64,000 nt of DNA from Dipteris shenzhenensis (taxonomy: Eukaryota; Polypodiophyta; Polypodiopsida; Gleicheniales), in assembly GCA_047967505.1 (NCBI GenBank), contig CM106540.1; one strand, written 5' to 3'. Shown here piece by piece: positions 9,842 through 20,689 of this stretch. Position 1 is the first letter of the stretch. The number at the start of each line of letters is the position of its first letter. The notes under the pieces are model-generated. The model searched no databases. It saw nothing but the letters and a program-made list of their open reading frames with translations, and was not told where the DNA came from. Position numbers and translations under genes: made by a program.

Positions 9842-11284
9842 CTAGATCTCAATGAGCATATCTGTACTCCAAGTTGAGCGTCGTCCAAGTTCTTGTACAA
9901 ACCAACCATATGCATCTGCAATACGTTTGAAATAGAAACAATGTCAAAATATGGTATCATTCGACAATAAATTATTAATCTAGCTTATAACGGGATTTCT
10001 TGGATCTTTTAAAAAAAGTAGTTTGCATGGATCAGTCGCACACTTGAAATTAGTATGTAAAGGCTGATTTTACAAAGCTCTGAGAATATCCAACCTAGAG
10101 AAAAAATGTCCGAAGTAGGTGTCCAAGGTTTTTTTGTAGTACCATCATATAGCTCAGGAACTAGCCAAACCATCTTGCCAAGTCTCTCTCTTTTGAGCTC
10201 AATTCTATTCTTGTACTTAGTATCTTCCTCACTAGAATGTTTGGCTAACAAGTTCTCCTTTGAATTTATTACATGTGTAGCGCGTTCCCAGTCATAAATA
10301 CCAATCTGCACTCGCATAGTAGTTGCATAGTCTAGAAGGACATTTCCACTGTGCAAATCATTGTGGATCCAACCTTGTTCGTGCAGCTTCTAAAGTCCAA
10401 GGCAAAGAGCAAAACAAAGTTTTGGTAGCAGAGTCACAAACTGTTCTATGTTATTTGCAGGAATTTGCTTTATCTCTAACTCAGGCTTGGAATGCATGAA
10501 CCTTTTTTTGGTTTCTTTGAAAAATGTGCACAGTGTCCCCTCCATTAAAATATGGTGTGAAAATCCAATGTGGTGCACTTATTGACATAGCAATTGGCCG
10601 AACCAGGATGCTATGTTTAACTTGCATTGTTGATTCCTTCATAAAAGTAGACTCCCTTTTCTCTGGATTGCCTTTAAAACTCTTCGCTACATAATAAGCA
10701 ATCGGATTGATGCCTGATACTTCTTTGATTCTTGCTAGGAAAAGTTGCCCAGCACCGATTTTTTTATCCTTATATATTTCATATGCATGATCTTGCAACC
10801 AGGCAGTATAGGTTGCTATAGAAAAAGTCGTAGCAATACTGTCCACTTCTTGCGTAGAAGCATTGTGCGGATTTGGACCAATCTTCTTCTTAGTTGGCGC
10901 ATACAAATTTGCTCGTATACCATGAGTTTTCCTTTGTTTCCACATACTATGCCAAGCCAAATAGTTCTCATTCGAAGATAGTGATTCATCTACATATTGT
11001 GCATGATATGTGATGTTTCCTATGATGGTCGTCACATGCTTTTCCAATTCTTTTGACCAAGTTACATCTTTGAATATGTCTTTTACTTGATCTCGTATGT
11101 TTGACACCTCTTTGATTTTATTTAGCCTTTGCATCAGATTTTGTTTGAATACATCTAACAAAGTGTCATCGTCCTCGATTTTTTTGATCATTGTCTTGTC
11201 TATGTGTGCGACAAGTAAGAGTACTTCTCTTTGAATATAAGCAAAAAGCCTCTTCAACTCTTTGGAATGTTCTTTGGTTGCCAT
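9842..11284 (-). pseudogene. Protein kinase-like gene, frameshifted
   Basis: The first frame (11284-10481, MATKEHSKELKR start) has about 170 residues of charged helical sequence. A kinase N-lobe follows: KKIGAGQLF as glycine loop, YYVAKSFK with the ATP-binding Lys, and FMKES with the helix-C Glu. Near 10543 the reading frame shifts into 10578-10390 (TLCTFFKETKKRF, hinge and helix D), which meets a TAG at about 10390. The third frame (10375-10009) carries HNDLHSGNVLLDY (catalytic loop with Asp and Asn), IYDWERA (Asp-Trp-Glu in place of DFG), VPELYDGT (APE-like) and SDIFSLGWIFSEL (helix F Asp). A GTAAAA donor follows SELC. A possible last exon (9915-9842) follows a TTGCAG acceptor. Motif spacing supports a kinase; the two lesions make it a pseudogene unless undetected introns remove them. 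Confidence 0.7.
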
Positions 11285-11392
11285 GTCAATACGTTCAACA
11301 CATCCTAAACGAAAGCAAAATACAAAGTTAAGCGACAGGAAATTTAAAATTATGTGATAATATTATAATTGCAAAGTCAAAATTATGCTAAT

Positions 11393-11685
11393 ATAACATA
11401 TGAGCAGATCCTTGCAGAAATATCCCAAGGTACAAAGTTGATATTGCATAGTGAACTCAACAAATATTTAAAAAATTTTATGTTGGAAACATGGTCAAAC
11501 AATATACCATTTGAGCAAAACCTTACAGAAATACTCCAAGGTACAAAGTTAATAGCATGTGCAAAAACATTATCATGCATCTGTAATTTTTTTATTTTGG
11601 GTTTTAAGGTAATTAAGACGAAATCAAACAATATACCATATGAGCAGATCCTTGCGGAAATACCCCAAGATAAAAAGTTGATATC
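11393..11685. repeat. Three degenerate repeats upstream of the kinase-like gene
   Basis: Cores at about 11393-11445, 11499-11552 and 11628-11685 share TGAGCAGATCCTTGCGGAAA followed by TACCCCAAG, with substitutions, then an AAGTTGATAT-like tail. Spacing is irregular (106 and 129 bases). A related core occurs near 44621-44653, upstream of the OTU-like gene. The plus strand reads through as a 113-codon frame, but this looks like chance from the repeat's composition. Confidence 0.7.
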
Positions 11686-11719
11686 GTACAATGAGTTTTA
11701 CAAGTTCTAAAATTTTATC

Positions 11720-13560
11720 ATGTGGAAAAAATGTAATGCACGATGAAGCCTCCCATAAGTCATTTGAACCAAAATTTAGTTTACAAGGGCATTTTGGCCT
11801 ACCAAGGTTTCGGCCACAAGCTTGACGCTACCTCTCTCTATTCCATTCCTCAGAAGAAACCCATTCGATGTTAAGTGAAGGCTGCAAACGATTTGACTGT
11901 TTGAAAATAAGTCTTCAGAATAAATGATTCTTTGTACTATGGAGGGGTCTGGGAACTACGATTACAAGAGCTTACCTTGTGAAAGGCACTATTTTGACTA
12001 CATACAAATCTAGATGGGCATTAGCATTAAGTGTTTAGTGAATCTACTGGGCATTATTGTCAAGCGTAGAGCATTGTTCTGAAGTGACGATAGAATTTTG
12101 TAACCATTTGATTGAATCACATCTACCCAATACCATTAACAAAGGAGGAACTACCCCTCAGGAAAGCCAGTTAGGAGGTACGCTGATCGAGAGTTCCTAA
12201 CTCGAAAAGTGAGGCTGCGAGTTGAAGGAAATATGCATGGCTTCGTGAATGCCCATAGGACGTTCTATTGGAGTGAAAGCAAGCGGGAATGCCTACAAGG
12301 AAGTATACCAGTTGCCAATATTGACGTTGTATTCGAGCGAAGTTCGAGCGAAGGCAAGCAGAAGAACAAGTAGGAGATGAATTCTAAGGACATCGCAATC
12401 TACATTGAGGCGATGTCATAATCGAATCATAAATTTACTAATCCATTACAGCGTAAATTAGTTAGTTCTACAGCTTTGAGAAGCGCCAATAATTGCAAGG
12501 ATTTCAGCAAAACTTTTCATTACGATCTAAAGCACCACCCGGATCATGAGCAACTTGCAATTTAATTGAAATGGCTATCTATCAAACTAATTAGCGCCAC
12601 AGAGCTACTTCAAACACCATTGCTTATGCTGGGGACTGTTGCTTGGATGGCTCCCTTTAGACTCGAGGGATTAGCTACCTCGAATTCCCTTTTTTTTTGT
12701 TCTTTTCGGTTCGTGGGGCAAGGGTGATCACAGATCGTGGAGGAGGAGCTGAGGGTGACAGAAAGGGATGGTTGGCTGGCTGTGAGGGGAGCGATGTATC
12801 TCATCTGCGACCACCGTGAAGGTTGGAGCATTGGCTATGTTTTCTTCCAAACCACAGAAATCGATTGCCAGTACTGACTGAAGGCCAAGGGCACTTAATT
12901 GCAAAGCTACGCTAAGCTTGCAACTTTGTTTCAGCGTGGAGGCTTAAGAGAGCGGCTGGGGAGCAGGAAGAATAAAGCAATCACAAAGGAGGAGGCTGGG
13001 AGGGTAGGACACACGAGGGATTGATCTCTGGCACTCGCTGTGGGTGTCCGTTCTTACCAATAGTGCCGCGCTTTTGGAGATCCAGGCTTCTCTCCTTGAA
13101 GCATGTAAAAATAAAAATCGCCCAACTCGGCATCCTAGCTAGCGAAGAGAAGGTCGCAAAGCAATGGAAACGACAGAAAAAGCAATGCAAACGACAAAAA
13201 AACACGTACCTGAGCAGATGTGTTTTGACAGAGCCTTTGATCTTGGGATTTCTGAGGAACCGGAGTTTGGAACGAGTATTCTTTTTACGGTATTCTTCAC
13301 AATGCCTCAATCAGAACGAGTTTTGCTCTAGCTTCAAAGTTGGAACGTTTATATAGATTTATCATGAAAAGTGTGTGTATGCTTTTTAAGTTTCATATGC
13401 TTTTACCAAGAGTTTTGTTTACACAAAAAGCACAAAAAGCACAAAGCAAAGCACTCCTCAATCCATACCATTAGATCTTGACAAAATCAACGTACGAAAT
13501 TGAGACAAGTGGCTTCATGAGAGCTCTTAAAAGCCAAACATCCCTTTAGGCTGCCTACCG
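11720..13560. other. Unassigned region, no supported gene
   Basis: Composition is mixed with no domain-bearing frame on either strand. Opposing 109- and 111-codon frames overlap at 12981-13356. The minus frame ends an exon-like segment (MRHCEEYRKKNTRSKLRFLR onwards) at a CAG|GTACGT donor near 13208, which could be a lone first exon of a host gene, but nothing around it supports that. Confidence 0.5.
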
Positions 13561-13564
13561 TAAC

Positions 13565-13651
13565 AAGTGAGTATAAGTACTCGTGAACAATGCCTTCAAA
13601 TTCCTATGATGGAAGCTCGTGCATAGCAAAGTTTGAATGATTTGCAAACTC

Positions 13652-13714
<63 letters not shown>

Positions 13715-13950
13715 CAAAATGGATCTTGGACACTTGGCAAGAAAGTGTGTGGGACACTTTTTTATAAAAGTGTAACTATAGCGCTACCTGGAAGGCAGTG
13801 CTAACAAAGCGACTACTAGTAGTACTGAGCAATGCCCTTAGAGGGATGAGTTGATTAGGAAGAGAGAGAGAAAGAAACAGGGACTAGTTGATTTGGGAAG
13901 GGGGAGGAAAGAGAGAGAGAAAGAAAGAAAGAGAGATATCACAATGAGGA
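13565..13950. repeat. Dispersed repeat containing (GT)n(GA)n, copy 1
   Basis: Two blocks recur at 42210-42583 in swapped order. Block one (about 13565-13712) runs from AAGTGAGTATAAGTA to TTGCAAACTCTGTGTG and ends in (GT)10(GA)20. Block two (about 13805-13945) includes GGGACTAGTTGAT and a GA-rich stretch ending AGAGAGATATCAC. The order swap suggests a tandem or circularly permuted repeat family carrying its own compound microsatellite. Confidence 0.65.
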
Positions 13951-14399
13951 AAGGCTTTGGGGGAGCTTCGGGGGAGGTTCGGGATGTGGGACGAGGTTCA
14001 AGAGGTTCAACACATGGCAAAAGGCAGAGAAACTGCGGTCCAGAACACGTGGCGGTGGCAAGACTCACGAGCTGCACAATCCACATGGAGCTGACAGAGG
14101 CAGCGAGCTGCACAGTTGCAAAGAGCCAGAGACGTTGCAATGTTGCTGCATTCACAAGTTGCACAGTCGTGCAGGGCGAGGCAGTCTGGACTCTGTCACG
14201 CGAAGGCAGATTGTGAGGTGATGTTGGAGCATTGGAGCAATATCTAATCCAGAAAAGGCACGCAACCGGCGATCGTCAACAGCTCGAGTCCCACGAAGAC
14301 AACATGTTAGTAACCATGGTCCACGTGGCAGTCGAGCAACAATTGGCGAGCGGCACATGCCACATGGTAGCATAGTTGACGTAGAGAGAGAGAGAGCGC

Positions 14400-14427
14400 A
14401 AGAAGTAGTAGATATATATATATATTA

Positions 14428-14460
<33 letters not shown>

Positions 14461-14515
14461 ATATATACTTATTTATCATATAAACATATACATATATCAA
14501 CAAAGTGAGAGAGAC

Positions 14516-14573
<58 letters not shown>

Positions 14574-14597
14574 CTATATATTTTTATTATATATATT

Positions 14598-14628
<31 letters not shown>

Positions 14629-15085
14629 GCGAATTTTTTTCTTAAAAAATTTCTTCTCCTTTAATATATATTATATATTACACATTATATTTTATATAAT
14701 ACACAGACCAACACACACACACACACACACACAATATTTTTATATACTACACAGACCAACACACACACACACACACACACATAATAGGTGCCCAAAATCC
14801 TCTTTGGGATTGAAATCAGTGTCTAGGTGCATTGTATCGGTCTGATGCAATTCCTCACTTGCAAGAAACATTGACGATGGGAGGTGCAAATTAATCTAAG
14901 TGTTTGTGGGCAAATTATTAGCAAAGTAGTATATAAATATAAATAAATAAATAAAGAAACAAATGTAATAGGTATAATATATTATAAATTTATATGAACT
15001 ATAATATATATATATATATAATATCATATATTCAGTATCTATATAATTTTTAAATATATATCTTATCTTATCTTATCTTATCTTA
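14400..15085. repeat. Cluster of AT, GT/GA, CA and (TCTTA)5 microsatellites
   Basis: This holds (AT)n at 14409-14460 with (TATG)n, (GT)n(GA)n at 14515-14570, more (AT)n at 14600-14628, (CA)n at 14713-14733 and 14760-14781, an AT-rich block at 14930-15060, and a pentanucleotide (TCTTA)5 at 15061-15085. The AT-rich block shares TATAAATATAAATAAATAAA and GGTATAAT with 40400-40445, so it belongs to a dispersed repeat. No gene is visible. Confidence 0.85.
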
Positions 15086-15089
15086 TCTG

Positions 15090-16810
15090 ATATATACTTT
15101 ATATTAAGGATGGAGGGAGGCTCTAGCAAGCCCACGTCAGACAAAGGGAGTTTCTAGGGAGGAGGCTGGAGGCTTCCACGTGGAAGGTTGGGGCTGGACT
15201 CTGGAGTGAAGAGATTGTGAAGTGTAGAGGCTACAAAGGGTAGATCAGCATTGAATGCTTTTGTAACACCACCTCCAATTCGAATGCAGCACGGCATTTC
15301 GCTCTAACTCTCCTACAACTTGCCGCCCACATTCAAATTTCCTCCATCGCTAGCCAAGGTTGCTTGGCTTCTTTACTTCCTCCTCCAAATTCCAATGCCT
15401 CTCGGATTCCTGGCTGTCCTTTTCTTCCTCCAATACCCTCCCCTTTTCTCTTCACGAGACGCTCCCTCACCTCCCTCTCTGGCATCGCTCGCCTTCTCTC
15501 CCCGCTCTCTTCGGACCCCTTTGCACTAGCTCTCTCTCGACAAGGCCTATCCTTCCCGTAGTGATGCCATCAAAGCCCTTCGTCAGACCTCCAACAACTT
15601 GAGCAACGCTCGGGATCCCTCCATCAAACGCAGACCTGCCTTTCCCCCGAGGTCCCTTGCTGAAGAAGCCAGGCATGCGAGATTGTCCCCTACGACCTGT
15701 GCTTTCCTATCCTCATGAGTCATACCCGTGGTGAAGGGCTGTATCCGAACAACCTCAAAACCTTCGAGTTCAGGTACTGCAGGACATAGGTTGTGGTCAT
15801 TCTTTGCAGATGGGTCAAGGAAAGCGCAAGATTGTTTCACGAAACCTTCTGTCAGCGGGGGAAACTTCTTTTCATGGTGGTCATGCTTTGCAGATGGGTT
15901 AAGCACAGAGCGCTTCTGGCAAGACGGATCCCTCTCAGTGGTGGGACACCCGAAAGAGTGCTTCTGGCAAGACTATCTCACAGATCCCTCTTAGTGGTGG
16001 CAGGACATCCTACGCTGCCTGCGCACTCAGCAAAACGAAGCTGCTCCCTCTGATGATGAGACGGACCTCCGGCACACTGGTGATGGACTTGCAGCACGCT
16101 ACACAACATGCTGGTGATGGACCTCCAATTTTATGATGGACCTCTAGCTTGCTCCGGTGCTCTGATGACGGGACCTTCAGACTATGTGCAGAGAAATTCT
16201 GTGGACTTGCAGCACGCTCACACTACAGCTGCGACAAACCTTGAGCTCACGTTGCAGTCCTCATGCAGACCTCTAGAGCTCGCGCTCTTGCACACGCCAA
16301 CCTCCACGCTAACCTCCAGCATGGAAACCTGCTAGCCTCCGACTATCTCTGTGAGCACGCTGACCTAGCTCTAGCCAACTTCTACCTCCAGTTCTCTCTC
16401 TGTGAGCCCACCTCCAACTTCATGCCCAACTCACAACCACTCCACCTCCTCCTGATAGCACAATTCTCGCACGACTCCTTCCATCAGACAAATACGCATT
16501 GATGCTGGCTGCTCAGGTGTGCTACCAGGCTATCCCGAGGCCTCCTTTCAAGTCCACTTTGTTCGTGAAGACCAATCTCTTCCACATAGGCGTTTCCATA
16601 GTATCTACGACGGGCGTCTTTTTTATCTCCGTTTATGGGCTTGAAGCCGTTTAGCTTCATGTGATATTGCATTTGAGTTGTGTTCTTTCACAACATCAGA
16701 AGTATAGAAGCTTAAATAGCTTTTACCCGACGAAAATAAATCTCAAATCTCTGAAAGTCTGTGTGCGCTTACTCTGGCTTTCCTTATTAATACCTCTTGA
16801 CATTTAGGAT
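15090..16810. other. Unassigned pyrimidine-rich region with small internal duplications
   Basis: Short imperfect duplications occur at 15790-15810 versus 15881-15905 (TGGTCAT, CTTTGCAGATGGGT) and at 15919-15957 versus 15957-16010 (CTTCTGGCAAGAC, CAGTGGTGG). Several overlapping frames of up to 107 codons exist on both strands, but none has a recognisable domain and all fit composition. No gene is called. Confidence 0.5.
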
Positions 16811-16827
16811 TCGTGTGAGATTGTAAG

Positions 16828-17196
16828 TTGTTTGTAATGACCGATCCATTGGCTTTAGCCCCAGTGATGCCTTGCTCACTACTGTCGAAACAATGTGGTG
16901 CAGCTTTAGGCACAATGGCAGAGGGGAATGGAGCAATCCAAAAGCGCGTTAGACAACGTGGCCGAGTGATTCAACTTTCCTTTAGCGACATTGTAAATGA
17001 TCACCTAAGCGACATCGTTTTGAAACAGGAAAGTGAGCAAACAAATGTAAAGAAGACGCAATCAAGGGCACAAAGCAACGAAGCAAAGGTGATGAGAGAT
17101 GCTCCCTTTGCAATCAATTCTACCGATTCACAATCCAATGATCCTACATATCACCAATCTTGCATTTTTCTCCATCGACACTCTGGTAGCAATTAG
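16828..17196 (+). CDS. Unassigned 122-codon ORF
   Basis: The frame begins MFVMTDPLALAPVMPCSLLS and continues with a basic patch (QKRVRQRGRVIQLSFSD), a leucine-rich segment and a polar tail (KKTQSRAQSNEAKVMRD). Codon usage and amino-acid balance look protein-like, unlike the microsatellite frames nearby. No domain is recognised, no splice partner was found, and it stands alone between unassigned regions. It may be a gag-like or captured exon fragment. Confidence 0.25.
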   Translation: MFVMTDPLALAPVMPCSLLSKQCGAALGTMAEGNGAIQKRVRQRGRVIQLSFSDIVNDHLSDIVLKQESEQTNVKKTQSRAQSNEAKVMRDAPFAINSTDSQSNDPTYHQSCIFLHRHSGSN

Positions 17197-17199
17197 TAA

Positions 17200-18557
17200 G
17201 ACATTCAATATTAAAAAACGATTTCACTCCAGAAAAGGAGGAAGTGAGACGGGAAAATCAATTTTATAAAACATGATAAAATCATCGATGAACAGTCTAG
17301 GAATCTCAGACTACCTATCGAAGAATTAAAAGCCAGTTGTTGCGTGATCCTTGAAACTTCTGTCATCCCCTGACGATGGTAAGATCTGCTTACATCTCAG
17401 GTTCCATACGGTGCATCCACTCGCGCAATAGGCCGATGCATCACCTAGATGCTAACAAAGATTCTTTTCAGTACTCAGCTCATGGAAAATTGTATCTTCT
17501 AAACAAGGATAGGATGAAGTCTATGATACAAGGACCAGGTTAATCAACAATTCTGATCCTATAGCACACCCAAAACGGATTTGGAGACTCAAATATGAAG
17601 CTAGCACAATCTCTTTATCTTAGCAGGATGTTGAGTAGGTCTACGTGTGTTGGATTGCAGGTAAACTTGCCAATGGCCCTGCCATGCATTTGCTATTGTT
17701 TCTCTGTTTCTGTTCTCCTTTCATGTGTAGAAGGGCTTTGTTTTGGCTCTGCAAGCCACAAGTTCTCTCATGACCTTGACTCTCTGTTGGTTTTCTCCTT
17801 AAAATTCATGGCAAGGTTGTGTGGCCAAAAAACCATAATTTTTCTACAAAATCTTGTTCTGCTTCAAATTTTTGGCTTTGCCTTCCTAAGCTCAATACCT
17901 CCAAGATCCTCCCTTTGTAAAAACTGCATACAACTCTGTGCCTCGAGCTATATCTATTTTCTATTAAATGTATCAGATGTTAAGAGAAAAGGGAGTTGAT
18001 GATCTTGGAGGTCATAGGAATTCGATCAAACAGACGACTTTGGTGAGAGAAATGTTTCTTTAATTTGATGGAATTTTTAGATCTAAACATAAAGACATGT
18101 GTGTATGCATGCTTGGATGTGTGTGCAGGTGCGTGTGCGATTGCATGAGTGCGTGCATGTGTGTGTGTGTGTGTGTGTAGTAGACATTAACAACACCCCT
18201 TTCATAGTGAAAAGTAGACAAAATTTGGAGTGAAAAAAGAGATGTTTTAATAGAAGTACTTTGCAATAAATATCCATAGAAAAGAAATTGACATCATTAA
18301 AGGAAGAACAATTTTTTTAAAAGAAATAAAGCGAGCAGTAATGCTTTGAAAAAGTCATTGGCAGCATCACTTTTATTGAAGAGGGGAGTCTGCCTACTTG
18401 CCATCATTCAACAAGAAAAACATGGTGAGAACCAGTTAAACCTTAGTTGGAAGATAGGTGTCATAAACACCCCTTGTTATCGGAGTCACAATAAAGTTAA
18501 ATGCTTAAGACTTACAAAGCTAGTTGAAAAAATTAAAAAATTGTAAGGTGTGATCAT
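17200..18557. other. Unassigned region with (GT)n microsatellite
   Basis: A 134-codon hydrophobic plus-strand frame (17595-17999) contains no recognisable domain. A GT/GC-rich alternating stretch at 18100-18180 ends in (GT)10. Nothing else is supported. Confidence 0.5.
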
Positions 18558-20557
18558 TAGGGGTGTGTAGAATTATGTTAAGAGAATAATGGGGTTGATG
18601 AAGTGGGGGGTATGGCAATGAAAGAGAAACTAGGTTAAATGGTCAAAATGACAATCATGAATAAATAGAAAATAGGGAGAGAAAGGAAAATTTTGGAGAG
18701 ACTATTTAGAGGAGATAAAGCCAAAGAGAAGGTCTATAAGGGATATGGCAATTAAAAAGAAAAGGGTAAGGAGACAAACTAGAAATTTAAGATATAAGGG
18801 GGGAGTTATGTATAGAGATAAGTTTATATTGAATAGAAGAAAGGGTAAGGAGACGAACTAGAAATTTAAAAATAAGGGGGGAATTATGTTAGAGCTAGAG
18901 GGGGTTGGGTGTATTTATATAGAAGGGGGGTTACAAAGACTAATAGAAAGGGAAGCAGGCCAATAAAGAGAAAAAGAAGGAAAGGAAAATTAAAGGAAAA
19001 TAGGGGGAAGGGGAAAGTCAGTAAAAGGTAGGGGATTTTTTAGAAAAAACTATCTAAAATAAGGAGTAAAGAGAAAGGAAAGAAAGGAAAGTTAGAGGTA
19101 CAAAAGAGGAAGGGAAAGACCGGTAAAAAGGTAGGGGAATTTTTAGAAACAAGGGGGGAATAAGGAGGGGGATTAAGATGTCGATGAGGGATGGTATTAA
19201 AGGGTTGAATAGAAGCTTGGGGGATTAGGGATAGGAGAGAGATGAAAGGGGGTTTTAAAAACCGACAGGGTCAAAGGGGTTTTTTTGAAAAATAAAAAAC
19301 CAAGAGGGGTTAAAGGGGGTTTAATTTTTTTAACTAAAGAACCGAGAGGGGTTAAAGGGGGTTTAACTGAAGAAACTAGAAAGGGAGGGGGGGGGGCGGG
19401 GGGAGAATAAACACTAAAGCAGTAACAATGGAAGGAAACTAGACTAGGGGGGGGGACGAGAGAATAAACACTAAAGCAGTAACAATGGAAGGAACCTCAG
19501 AGTCCATGGTAAAGTCATCGTGCGGAATTCGAAGGTGGAATGATGACGTGAATCGAGCACCGTGCTAGCAGCATCGCTCGATGGACAGAGGAGAGAAAAG
19601 GTATAAGGGAAGTAGACGCACTAGTTGCAGAAGGCGTGTAGATTTTGTTGACCGGCTAACGGAGGAGAGCAGAGGATTATGGGAGGTTGCAATGGAAGGT
19701 AGTGGCTAGTACTAGAGTAGTGTGGGCGCGGAGTAGAGTAGGAGCAGTCGTCGCAGACAATAAGTGAGCGGGGAAGGTGGTGCAGAAGGGAGGGCTACCG
19801 AGGAATCTGCGGAGCAGGCAGAGAGTGCAGAGGCAGCGGGGAAACCAGAGAGCTAAGTGTAAAGGGCTAGTGTGAGGGGAGGACCATAGTTTAGTGAGAA
19901 GTAGGAGAAGGGTGGGGGTTAATATATAGGGAGGGTAGGGTAGTCGGGAGGTGAGGGGTTTAGTGGGATGTGAGGCGAGGTATTAGGTCGGTGCTTCGAG
20001 GATTTAGATAGGGCTCTGACGCATAGCGAGGGAGACAGAAAAGACAAGGGCTGCGCAAAACTAGGGGTATTTAATGAGGAGTTTTAAATGAGTAAAAAAA
20101 GAAGGGAAGCGGCCGCGCGGGGCGGGGGTTTTAGAAAAGTTTAAAAATTAAGTTTAAGATATAGAAAATTAAATAGGGAAATAGAAAAATATAGGGAAAA
20201 GGGTGATATAGAAAAATAGAAAAAGGTAATATATTGAAAAAAGTTAAATAAAAAATATAGAAAAATAGGAAAAAAGTAATATAGAAAAAATAGAAAAGTA
20301 GGAAAAATAAGGAAATTAAATAAAAAAGTTTTTAGAAAGAAAGGTAATTAGGGAGATTAGGGAAAAGAAAAGCAGGGAAGGTAGGAAAAATAGGGTAATT
20401 AGAAAATAGAGAAGATAGGAAAACAAGGAATACAGGGGATTTTTTAAAATTAGGGAGTGTAAAGGATTGAGAGTTTTGATGTAAAAAGGGGGGGGGGGGT
20501 TGGGAGGGGGAAGGGAAAAATGTAAAGTGAATGTTAAGGAAGAAATGAATAGGAAGT
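18558..20557 (-). repeat. Left terminal direct repeat (~2.0 kb)
   Basis: It opens AGGGGTGTGTAGAATTATGT and closes GAAATGAATAGGAAGTG, both shared with the right copy. Internal landmarks GTGATATAGAAAAATAGAAA, GCGGCCG and TAATATATAGGGAGGG recur in the same order. The plus strand is strongly purine-rich with G runs at 19388-19404, 19447-19455 and 20491-20502. About 170 bases near 19130-19310 are absent from the right copy. Confidence 0.9.
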
Positions 20558-20611
20558 GTGTGTGTGTGTACCCTCCTTTGCCCTAGTAGAGTACATCACA
20601 CAAGGTGAGAT

Positions 20612-20642
20612 AGTAGGTCATCACATAGTGTGATGACCTACT
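20612..20642. repeat. Perfect hairpin, 14 bp arms, 3 nt loop
   Basis: The sequence AGTAGGTCATCACA is followed by TAG and its exact reverse complement. It lies about 55 bases inside the left repeat, at the 3' end of the RT gene (minus strand), next to a short GT run. It could be a transcript-end structure of the element, or a small insertion. Confidence 0.9.
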
Positions 20643-20689
20643 GTTTACACGAAAAGGGAAAGAAGTGTGTGTAAATTAAGTTAAAGGTG

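Noticed and set aside
11369-11710. 113-codon plus-strand protein with repeated YEQILAEI motif
   Set aside because: The repetition follows from the DNA repeat itself, and the same core at 44.6 kb is not in an open frame.
12981-13356. Overlapping 109- and 111-codon frames as genes
   Set aside because: Opposite strands of the same stretch, basic low-information composition, no domain; only a splice donor near 13208 is suggestive.
15320-15994. Several overlapping plus- and minus-strand frames
   Set aside because: Pyrimidine-rich composition and small duplications explain them; no domain.
17595-17999. 134-codon hydrophobic frame as a membrane protein
   Set aside because: No conserved motif, no splice partners; hydrophobicity comes from T-rich sequence.
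20620-20660. Hammerhead ribozyme, since Penelope-like elements often carry one and GTGATGA...CGAAA occurs here
   Set aside because: The core needs CTGATGA and a stem II; here C is G and the intervening bases do not pair.
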